From positions 81,824,273 through 81,888,272 of the forward strand of contig JAUPFV010000003.1 of NCBI GenBank assembly GCA_036936605.1: a DNA stretch of 64,000 bases. The letters run 5' to 3'. Every line of letters starts with the position of its first letter. The stretch's first letter is position 1. Below the pieces are notes generated by a model, which searched no databases, had not been told where the DNA came from, and saw only the letters and a list, made by a program, of their open reading frames with translations. Origin of the DNA: Limnanthes douglasii subsp. nivea (taxonomy: Eukaryota > Streptophyta > Magnoliopsida > Brassicales > Limnanthaceae). Made by a program: the position numbers and the translations under genes. Of the stretch, positions 27,270-36,179 are shown piece by piece.

Positions 27270-27719
27270 TTAACAATGTTGATTAATATTGTATATTAGA
27301 TGTCAATATTGATGAATTTGAATAGATATTGATGAATTTGAATCTATTTTGAGTTGATGAATTTGGTGTTATCAATATGATATATTTAATTTACTAATTA
27401 TGAGTTTGAGTAGTAAATTCAGCTTTATGTTTTGCTGGATGTATTCCATTTATTTTAGGCAGGACTGAGTGTTTCTGTACTGTAACGTGACTATTTTTTC
27501 CATAAATTCCATTTCTGCAACGGAATAGAGACCCTTGACCAATGCACTGTTAATAAAAACTACATTACTTACTTACCATATTTCCACATCTTTCCTAATA
27601 TTTAATTATTATACCTTAACCCTAATTTTGTTCCTATCTAATATAAATACTACTGCCTCACTTATTGTAAATCCCTAAATCAACACCTTCTTATCTCTTC
27701 ACTTCTTGTCGCTTGTTAT
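27270..27719. other. 3' flank of the TNP2 gene
   Basis: No coding signal. It contains a short ATTGATGAATTTGAAT duplication (about 27310-27345) and then AT-rich unique DNA. Confidence 0.5.
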
Positions 27720-27815
27720 CGATGAGCAAAGCTCAGCTTGTTGCTCGAGTAAGAATCTGTAGGTTCTCGATGAACAAAGCTCAGTTTGTTGCTCGAGTAA
27801 CAATATGTAGGTTCT
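27720..27815. repeat. Tandem duplication, 48 bp unit
   Basis: Two copies beginning CGATGAGCAAAGCTCAGC (27720) and CGATGAACAAAGCTCAGT (27768), each ending near GTAGGTTCT, in the 3' non-coding part of the CACTA element. Confidence 0.85.
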
Positions 27816-28018
27816 AGATTGGTAAATGTGTTTATTCTTTTTATCCTTGGCTCCATAAGGTAGGCGTCTTCCAAGGTTTATTTTTCGATCTAAATGTTGT
27901 TTAGGTTTATGTTTATGCCTTCATGCATCTGTCAATTGTTTATTCTTCTCTAAATGATGTTTAGGTTATTGTTTATGCCTTTATGTGCCTATCGATCGTT
28001 TGGTTTTAAATTCTGTTA

Positions 28019-28380
28019 GTATTGATGTTTATGCATCTGTCTTGATAGATATTATGTGTAGGCTGTTGTTTTGTTGGATAAATAATTCATGTCATGCCTA
28101 ATTGTTAAGATGTTTCATGTGTTAAAATGTTTTATAGTGCTTGTGTGATTTGGGTTTATTATTATGCCTCTGTATTAATCGATATCAAGTGTATGCTGCT
28201 GTTTTGCTTGATAATTATTTCATGTGTTAATATGTTTTATAGTACATGTGTGTTAACTGTTAGTGTTGATGTTTATGCCTCTATGTTGATAGATATTATG
28301 TGTATGCTGCTGTTTTGCTAGATAATTAGTTCATGTTATGCCTATGTATTAATATGTTTCATGTGTTACTATGTTTTAAT
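28019..28380. repeat. Three degenerate direct repeats, period about 120 bp
   Basis: The block TTTATGCCTCTATGTTGATA, then GTGTATGCTGCTGTTTTGC, then a TTCATGTTATGCCTA or TTCATGTGTTAATATG end, occurs three times with changes. It is characteristic of amplified repeats inside CACTA 3' regions. Confidence 0.7.
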
Positions 28381-28739
28381 TTTGAGAATGCTATTTAGGT
28401 TTATGCATTTGTGTTAGGATTCCATTTGTATAGTTCAAAATGTTGTTTAGTGAATTTTCATAATGTTGTTTAGGTTTATACCTGTGCGTTGGATTCAATT
28501 TGTAGTGACTTTTGTGGTTTATGCATGTTTTTAATTGTTTTTTATTGGTCATGATGCTGTTAAGGGAGATAATTGTTGTGAAATATTTGTTGATATCATT
28601 GGTAGTAGAAGATTCCCCTCGAGCTTTGGTAAATTTATTTAAAACAAATTTTGTTTCAGAACTCTAGTGGAATCCTTCAACCCCCGTAACACCATGACCA
28701 ATGTAGTCAAAACAAATTTTGCGATAATTATGTGAACTA

Positions 28740-29740
28740 ACGTGTGAAGGCTTGTTTAGTTGCTATTTTTGGACAAGTCAAGGTGGCTACTGCTTCAATA
28801 TAGGTTACTCATTCCATATTTTAGAAGTGACCGAAGGGTTGACCAATACTATATACCTATATTGAGGGAGAGGCCCACTTGGATTTTGTTTACTAAGTCT
28901 TATAATTGCACAAATTGTCACTGAGACCACTGATCTTGTATTTTTTGTAGTCTTCAAATAATATACAATCATTGGTTTGATTGACAATTTATGCTCATGG
29001 TGGCCTGATAACTTGATGTACAAATAATCTCGTGGAGGAATGTGTGGCTTTGTACAAGTTAGTTATTGCTTTATAATAGGTCTTTTTATTATATAATTAG
29101 ATGTGTTTCCAATGTAATTGATATATTTTGTACACGTACCAGTTTCAGAGCCCGATGATTTTATATTCTTGAAATCTCCAAAGATTGGCTAAGAATCTTG
29201 GTTAGTCACCAGACTTTGTCATGTGTATCAAATATGCCATTGATGTTTTTTTGTATCAAAACGGTCACTTTTGTTGGTTTTTTGTTACATCCGTGGTCAC
29301 TCACGGGTGACCACGGATGCAAATAAAGACAAACAAAAATGACCACATATGCAAAATGAAACCAACAAAAATGATTGTTTTGATACAAAAAAGACATCAG
29401 TGACATTTTTGATACACATGACAAAGTCCGGTGACTAACCAAGGTTCTTAGCCCCAAAGGTTTATAACACCTTTTTAGACTACAAGAAGACAAAATCACC
29501 GGGCCGTAAAAATAGTCAGTGTCATCGGTGTTTTGGGACCAGTCGAGGTCGCTTATTTCTCAATATAGGTTAAATTACCAAATTTACTTTGTTGCTTCTC
29601 CTTTAATATATTGGCAGTGAGTCAACATTTTGAAATTCAATTTACCTATATTGAGGGATAAGTCATTTTGACTGGGTTTGTCAAATTAATTGCATAAATA
29701 GTTACTGGAACCGGTGAGCTTGCAGACAATCCTTTGTTGT
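28740..29740. repeat. Compound inverted-repeat cluster with a flanking duplication
   Basis: A hairpin-bearing segment (28740-28960: GGACAAGTCAAGGTGGCTAC..CAATATAGGTTA..TACCTATATTGAGGG) is repeated in direct order, diverged, at about 29520-29740 (CAGTCGAGGTCGCT..CAATATAGGTTA..TACCTATATTGAGGG). A large inverted repeat lies between the two. Each short segment is itself a hairpin around CAATATAGGTA / TACCTATATTG. Confidence 0.7.
29151..29507. mobile_element. Foldback / MITE-like inverted repeat
   Basis: The left arm from GCCCGATGATTTT (about 29151) through GGCTAAGAATCTTGGTTAGT (29187) to CATCCGTGGTCAC pairs with the right arm GTGACCACGGATG (about 29308) through ACTAACCAAGGTTCTTAGCC (ends 29453) to AAAATCACCGGGC (about 29507). 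The arms differ by substitutions and an indel of about 30 bp in the left arm. The inner element 29187-29453 is flanked by CCAAAGATT and CCAAAGGTT, an 8/9 match that would fit a Mutator-type 9 bp target duplication. The outer arms also pair, so the true limits are uncertain. Confidence 0.65.
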
Positions 29741-30059
29741 TTTTTACTTACAGATTTTCTTTGTGTGCAGATTCCACTCAAGCATGAATTGACATATTTT
29801 GTACCAGTATTACTGGACACTGGAAGGAAAAAAAAGAACAAAGGGAGAAGATTAAGAACAAAAGAATAACATGTATCAAGTTGAAGACATCAAGTTATAG
29901 TTATAGGAAACTTTTTTTTGAATGTAAATTTTATTTTCCAATTATAATATGTATTGATGAATCATATTTAGTAGATTATTATATTTTAATTTTGCAATAA
30001 AAAATGTAGTTGGGTAGCTATGCAGCCCCCTGCATAGCTACCCTATTTCTTTTTAACGC

Positions 30060-30642
30060 ATATTGATATTTAACGACGAACATATAACAGAAGTGCAAAC
30101 AAAATTACAACAGGTGAGCAACAATCTGCAACAATAGAATGTTGATTGAAAATTAATTTCATATTATTTCCAACATAATTGCAACACAGTTAGTGACTGC
30201 AGCAGTTAGTTATCGTGCAACACACGTGCAATGACTTTTACAACGGCTGAAACGCTAACTGAATTAACTGTTTCGATAAATTAGTGTCACGTAATCGCAA
30301 CAACTTTTGCAATGAAGCAGTTAGTCATCGTGCAACACATGTGCAACGACTGTTGCCACAAAGGATATTAACAGACTTAACCGTTTTGTTAAATTAGTGT
30401 CACGTAAACGCAACAATTCTTGTAACGACGTGATCTGATTCCACCCGTGTCAAATTTTGCAATGACACTCGTTGCAAAACTGTGTCAAAAGGGTTTTGGT
30501 GGCAACTCAGTTTGGTTAATGATCCCACTCAACACAACCGGCGTTTCCGGTCTCGAACCCATTGGGAAGAGGTTGTTGCAACATGCTTGAAATGATATTT
30601 GTCGTTCTCAAGACGTTGTAAAAGCCAGCTTATCCAGTAATG
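30060..30642. repeat. CACTA 3' subterminal repeat region (GCAAC motifs)
   Basis: GCAAC or its complement occurs many times in both orientations, including GTGCAACACACGTGCAATG and GTGCAACACATGTGCAACG. A longer direct repeat is visible: GCAGTTAGTTATCGTGCAAC (about 30203) and GCAGTTAGTCATCGTGCAAC (about 30317), each followed downstream by TTAGTGTCACGTAA.CGCAAC. Such arrays serve as transposase-binding sites in CACTA elements (family knowledge). Confidence 0.6.
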
Positions 30643-31358
30643 CAACTTTTTTTAAATAGATGACCTTTTATATTTGCGACTCAAACTCTTCCTCATCTCT
30701 TAATAATTATAAATAAATGACATTCATTTCGTTCTCGGTTTGCTAAACTCTATTGTACTTGTTCTTAAGTTTTATATATTTTTTTCTAAGTCTTGAAAAA
30801 ATCTTCGTTTCCTTCATTTATAATATTGGGAATGCTTTTTTATTTCTCTTTCATTTATAATATTGGGAATGCCGTCTTTTGGTTTCTTTCATTTTGTATC
30901 GTGAAAAAATCAAATAACTTATTTATATTCTTTTAAACTAGTTTGACTTTTAAAATTATATGTGATAAGTTAAAATTTAAAATGATGATTTTTATAAGTT
31001 AACTAATATAAACAAAATCCTTCTAATATAACTATATAAGTATTGTGCTTGTTTTGTATGCTTTTTAATATATGTTCTTTCTTTTGTGTTCTATAATTTA
31101 TATAATACAACTATACAAAATTGTTAGTTACTGTTCTTGTTCGGTACTAATTTTGTATATCATTTGATATATAAGTTGTAGTCATTCTTTTTCCTTTTAT
31201 ATAATTGCATATATATTCTAAGTAGATTTTATTCATGTTCGGTTATGCATAGATGTAGATTTCCTTTGTACATAAATTTAAAATCTTAAAAATATAATGT
31301 TTAAACATGAAAAGTATTATATTACAGAAATTTAACATCTTATAACGTGTAGATACGA
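30643..31358. other. AT-rich spacer, no gene
   Basis: No coding signal. A 26 bp string around TTCATTTATAATATTGGGAA is duplicated at about 30813 and 30849. Confidence 0.6.
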
Positions 31359-32746
31359 TTATGCAAGTTTCGTGCATCTTATATTAGGATTAGGAACTGT
31401 AACTGATGAGTTAGGTGTTTGATTGAAAGATGGAGATGATGATTGGTTTGGAAAAGGAAAGTTGGAAGCGGGATGGAAGGAAAATATATTTTCCTCAAAG
31501 TGGACATCACGACTTATGGAAACTTTATAAGTATGTAAATCAAGAACTTTGTAGCCTTTTTTTCCATGTGAATATCCCAAAAAACACAAATGGATGCACG
31601 AGAGTCAAATTTATGTTTGGGATGAATATTAGTTACATAACATGCACAACCAAAAACGCGTAAGTGCGTGAGTGAGGGAGACCGATTGTATAAGACCTCG
31701 AATGGGGACTTATTTGATAGTAAAGGAGTAGGAATGCGATTGATTAAATAAACAGCTGTTAAAATACAATCCCCCCAAAATTTAAGTGGTACATTTGATT
31801 GAAACATGAGAGAACGAGCAACATTTAAAATATGTCGATGTTTTCGTTCAACAACTCCGTTTTGTTGTGGGGTGTAGACGCACGAGTTTTGAAGTTCAAT
31901 GCCTTTATTTTGAAAAAAAATACGAAGAGGAAGAAATTCACTACCATTATCCATTCTTATTGTTTGAACATTAGTTTGAAATTGGGTTTTGACGAATTGC
32001 ACAAAATTAATTAATAAAGATTGTGTATCTGATTTATTGTGCATAAGAAAGGTCCACGTGCATCGAGTAAAATCATCAACAATTGTAAGAAAAAAACGTG
32101 AACCAGTATATGAAGGAACTTTATGAGGACCCCAAACATCACAATGTAATAAAGAGAAAAGAAATTTCGTATTTATTGAACTTTTAGGAAAAGGTAAACG
32201 TGTTTGTTTTGCTTGTGGGCAAATTGTGCAATTATTTCCTAAGTTTTTGTGAAAACCTGGAAGCAGATGTGCAAGTAATTTAAAACGAGACAATGATGGA
32301 TGGCCTATGCGTAAGTGCCATAGGTCAGAAGACTGCGACACCAGACAGATAGACGATTTATTTGGATGCATATAGTATAGACCACCACGTTGTCTACCCG
32401 AGCCAATCATCTTCCCCGAAACCAAGTCCTGCAAAATACAATAGTCAGGAAAGAAAAAGATGCAACAATTATGATCTTTAGTGAGTTTACTAGCTGAAAT
32501 TAAATTTAAATTAAAGGCGGGTACACACAAGACATCTGTAAGGGTTAAATTTGAATTAAAACTAACTGTGCCGGTGTGAGTGATTTGTGGTGCTGCACCA
32601 TTTGGTAAATTAACATTGGTAATAACGGAAGGCTTGGGATCAGTTAAATATGATATGTGAGAGACAATATGATCTGTGGCGCCAGTATCCAAAATCCAAG
32701 AACTTGTACTACTAGAATTAACAGACACAATAGTAGATGGAATCAA
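31359..32746 (-). pseudogene. Copia pol: protease, GAG-pre-integrase and integrase
   Basis: A 410-codon open frame with a protease active site WILDTGATDH (D20-A23), a GAG-pre-integrase zinc site (H144, H149, C173, C176) and an integrase core with acidic residues at about D203 (HCDVWGP), D266 (RMDNGSEF) and E300 (NGVVERKH). The integrase tail (LRVFGCACYV) follows. A single frameshift near 31580 moves the product into a second frame that continues as LGYSHGKKGYKVLDL to a stop at 31359. The coding is unusually intact for this window, suggesting a younger insertion than its neighbours. Reverse transcriptase is missing. Confidence 0.9.
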
Positions 32747-32804
32747 ACCTGCAGCATTCGCATACGCATCAACATTACCAGAGTTATTGTGATTCAGTGC
32801 ACTG

Positions 32805-32905
32805 ATTGCTTGGGCTAATTGTTGTATTTGTTCAGTAATGAATCCCTGAACAATGGTACATTGGGCTAATTGTTGTATTTGTTCAGTATTTGTTCAGCCA
32901 AAAAA
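32805..32905. repeat. Short direct duplication in the copia gag linker
   Basis: TTGGGCTAATTGTTGTATTTGTTCAGTA occurs at about 32812 and 32861, and TTTGTTCAG again at about 32890. On the minus strand it encodes the LTEQIQQLAQ-like gag linker, so it is a local tandem duplication. Confidence 0.75.
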
Positions 32906-33155
32906 CCCTCACGGCTTTGCTTTTGGGTGTACTCCCAAAAGGCCTCATACTAGTTAAGATATTTCATCACTTATATATTGTATATTATTTTCAGTCATAA
33001 GCGATGTGGGACAGCTGATCAAGTGAGGGAGCAAGTTTATTCTCTAACACTCCCCCTTAAACTTGATACGATATTTCTCATAGTGATGAGCATGATATTT
33101 CCCAGATTGATGTGGCGGACATGGCCGCCTATTAAACACATCGCTTAGGACTTTT

Positions 33156-33168
33156 GGCTCTGATACCA
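33156..33168 (-). promoter_or_regulatory. Primer-binding site, tRNA-iMet
   Basis: The plus strand GGCTCTGATACCA is the exact complement of TGGTATCAGAGCC, the standard plant copia primer site. It directly abuts the LTR. Confidence 0.9.
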
Positions 33169-33420
33169 TGATAAAAATAAAGAAATGAAAAGAGACTTAA
33201 TAAAATATAATATTATTCTCTTGTTTGAATGAATTACAAAGTGCTACGGTAAGAAGCTATATATACATGAACTACATCTATAACTGATTATGACTAATTA
33301 TGACCATAATCAATACAGTCGACCATTATCTTAATGGACCATAATTAATACGGTAAGACCAGTAACGCCTAAATATATGATTGTAATTAGTCTAACAATC
33401 AATCTATCTTAATGTCTACA
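33169..33420 (-). repeat. Copia LTR (5' LTR of the minus-strand element), 252 bp
   Basis: On the minus strand it begins TGTAGACATTAAG and ends TTTTTATCA, giving TG..CA ends, immediately followed by the primer site. No partner LTR was found in the window. Confidence 0.75.
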
Positions 33421-33839
33421 GTTACTTTATAATAAATACAAATTTAATTTAATAAAATATGACAAAGATATCACATACACAAGCCACCAAGAATAGAAAA
33501 GATGATAGTATTAATGACGCATTTTCATGTTTAGAATTTAATTAGTTGATGTTTCCAGCAATCAAGATTATATGAATAAAAAAAATCAATTAGGATAAAA
33601 CTGAACTCTTAAAATTTGAAAAAAATATGTATATATATATATATATGAAGATCTTAGATAAAAATAGAAAAGATCACGCTTGGAAATATAGTGATCAAAT
33701 TAAAATGCAAGACAAAAAAGTTACGCTTATTTAGAATACAAGTTTTGAAAGAAGATTATCAAAGAAACGATAACACGATTAAAATATTATATTGCATGTA
33801 ATCATCAAAATGTGAAACCATGTGAGGATGTAACATCTC
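33421..33839. other. AT-rich spacer with a short (TA)n tract
   Basis: No coding signal; a TA run lies at about 33630-33646. Confidence 0.6.
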
Positions 33840-35551
33840 AATTCCGAGAAGAAATAAAGGCTTACATGAAAAATGTGCTATGTTAAAACAAACAACCCAA
33901 GATTGTTTTTTGAATTTATGGTCAATAGATTATCTGATGATGAAAGAGTGGAACAACAAAGTCTTCCTAATATAAAATCTACTCGAGGAGTTAGAGGTCC
34001 AATGGATTTATTTATGGCTCAAAATAATGGTATACAAGATGGTGAGACACATCTCAAACCTACATCCAATAGCAGTGAAAAAAGAACCAAGAATGTATGG
34101 ATATTGGGCGATTCTTTTTTTTAAAATGGTATACCGTTTAATATAGCAAATACTCATTTGGTTGCTAATATGCTTCGATCTATTGGTACATTTGGACGTG
34201 GCCTAAAACTACCATCTGGCTACGAGCTGTCAAGTTAGATACTAAAAGATAAGGTCAAATCTAGTAACTCCATGACTAAAAATGCTAAGAAAACGTGACC
34301 AAGTACGATTGTTACCATAATTTATGATGGTTGGACATATATTAAATGTCGACAATTTCTTAATTTTTTAGTCAATTCTCCATAATGGATAATTTTTAGA
34401 AAAACATTAATGCACACGAATTGAACAATGAGACTGATTTTATATTTAGACTCCTTGATGATATTGTTGAGGAAGTATGAGAGGAACATCTTGTGCAAGT
34501 TGTGACTGAAAATGTAGTTTCTTATAAAAAAGTGGAACAAATATTTGATGGTTGGACATATATCAGAGGTCGACAATTACTTGATTTTTTAGTTAATTCT
34601 TCAAAATGGACAATTTTTTAAAATGTATTGATGTAAGCAACTTGATCAAAGCTGTTGATTTAATATTTAGACTCTTAAATGATATTATTGAGGAAGTAAG
34701 AGAAGAATGGTAGGAGAAGAATAATAGGAGAGGATCGACTCATGCAAGTTGTGGTCGACAATGCAGCTGATTATAAAAAGCGAGAAAAATATTGAAGAAA
34801 AAGAAAAAGAAAATTATATTCAACACCATGTGTTTCCCACTGTGACTTGATGCTTGAGAATATTTATAAGCTACACTCGCTTGCAAATACTTATCGAAAG
34901 ATTAAGCAAATCAATAATTTTATTTACGAACAAAGTTAGACGCTTGCCTTGATGGAGAAATTTACGAAAATAGAGTTGATTTTTCCAGTTACAACATGAT
35001 TTACGACTACAAATCTTACATGACAAAGTGTGCTTCAATGCAAAAGACAATTGGAAATATTACCGGTGGAATAATTTTGTATGGGAATAAAAGTCTGAAA
35101 GTAGGACGGTAAAAATGATATTGAGAGACTATTTTTTTGAAATGTTTAATATATTATTTGAATGCTACAAAAAATTTAGTTGGTGTGCTAAGATTGATAG
35201 ATTCAGAAGAAATTCGAGTTATGGGTTTTCTGTATGGGAAAATGGACAAAAAAGATATTGCAAAAACCTAACTATGATTTATCCAAATACAAAAAAATGA
35301 GAATCATTGATGAAAATTGGGCCTATCAAATACATCGCGACCTACATGTTGTAGCATATTCCTTAAACCCGCAATTTAGATATGAGTCTAATTTATCGAA
35401 CGATGCAGAATTCACATTCGGAATATATAATTGCATGGATAAACTTATTACAACTATAGAAGAAATGAATAAAGTTTATTTGGAACTTGAAAGCTTTATT
35501 TGCAAAGTCAGTCTATTAGGTCGTCTAGAAGCAGAAAGAACTGAGATATGA
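33840..35551 (+). pseudogene. hAT-type transposase relic (DUF659 family)
   Basis: Coding blocks in family order. An N-terminal linker (RGVRGPMDLFM, then IPFNIANTHLVANMLRSIGT) leads into the DUF659 core with YDGWTYIKCRQFLNFLVNS. Then comes a segment matching EEVREE..QVV.DNA and a late block (DENWAYQIHRDLHVVAYSLN, then CMDKLITTIEEM, 35.30-35.50 kb) typical of the hAT region before the dimerisation domain. The BED zinc finger and the C-terminal dimerisation domain were not seen. There are many stops and frameshifts, and the catalytic core is duplicated in tandem. Confidence 0.8.
34322..34790 (+). repeat. Tandem duplication of the hAT catalytic core, about 220-235 bp
   Basis: GATGGTTGGACATATATTAA (34326) and GATGGTTGGACATATATCAG (34548) start two successive copies. 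Both run through TCGACAATT, a LVNS-coding stretch, GATATTATTGAGGAAGTA and CAAGTTGTG..ATGYAG. They differ at many sites. Confidence 0.8.
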
Positions 35552-36179
35552 AAGGAGCACCCGGTGAAGTTCAAACCTCATATCGTTTTGTTGTTTTAGT
35601 TCATTATGTTTACCAATTTACTTACTAAAAATAAAAACATTTAATGGTTTTAGTTCATTTGTTTTAATTAACTTAAACTTTTTACGCTTCGAAGCATACT
35701 CTAAGCACCATCCGTTTTTCCGAAGAGTACAGTTTTAAAACACCGTTTCAATTTTTTCAACAATCCACTAATACTTAAAAATATTCGAATTAAAATATTA
35801 ACAAGAGTGAACTTCATGTTTTTAAGATCCTAAGTCTTGTTTTTTAAAAGAAAAATATGAAACCTTATTGGTAAAAAATATATATTAAACCTTGTGCTTG
35901 ATAATTTACATGAATTTATTTTTTACTCTTAAAACATACATGAGCTTTCAAATAAAATATCTTACTCTAATTAAACAAGCAAACAAAAAGAATTAAATTT
36001 AAAAAATAAATAAACAATAATATGCAAAGCTCACCATGCTCAGAGCATACGAAGCGAACAATCTCCAAAAATCATAATTATAATATATATAGCAAATTTA
36101 AAACTTATAAAACACGATGACGAATAAAGAATATATTAAAAAATAAAAAGAAACCAAAAACAAAATGTGCTATTTTCTA
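35552..36179. other. AT-rich spacer, no gene
   Basis: No coding signal. It separates the hAT relic from the LINE. Confidence 0.6.

Larger units (their letters stand above)
18442..30642 (+). mobile_element. Degenerate CACTA (En/Spm) DNA transposon, about 12.2 kb
   Basis: Two plus-strand transposon genes define it: a Transposase_24-like ORF (20.26-22.68 kb) and a TNP2 transposase (23.68-27.27 kb). The flanking non-coding DNA is rich in GCAAC/GTTGC motifs (18.52-18.58 kb and 30.1-30.65 kb), as expected for subterminal transposase-binding repeats. The proposed ends, CAATCTGTTGTAAAA at the left and the reverse complement CATTACTGGATAAGC at the right, resemble each other loosely. Canonical CACTA termini and a 3 bp target duplication are not preserved, so the limits are tentative (within tens of bases at best). 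A foldback island lies within its 3' part. Confidence 0.7.
31359..33420 (-). mobile_element. Ty1/copia retrotransposon fragment, minus strand
   Basis: Reading the minus strand: one LTR (33420 to 33169), a tRNA-iMet primer site (33168-33156), about 230 bp of leader, a scrap of gag linker, then protease, GAG-pre-integrase and integrase (32746 to 31359). Most of gag and all of reverse transcriptase and RNase H are absent, and I saw no second LTR to the left. It is a deleted remnant; the junction near 32.92 kb is probably a deletion or recombination point. Confidence 0.8.

Noticed and set aside
29178..29462. A certain 9 bp target duplication defining a Mutator MITE
   Set aside because: The 8/9 match is suggestive, but pairing of the arms continues outside it, so I did not state the element's limits or class as established.
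31430..32014. Plus-strand ORFs opposite the copia pol
   Set aside because: They are shadows of the minus-strand protease-integrase frame, which has clear motifs.
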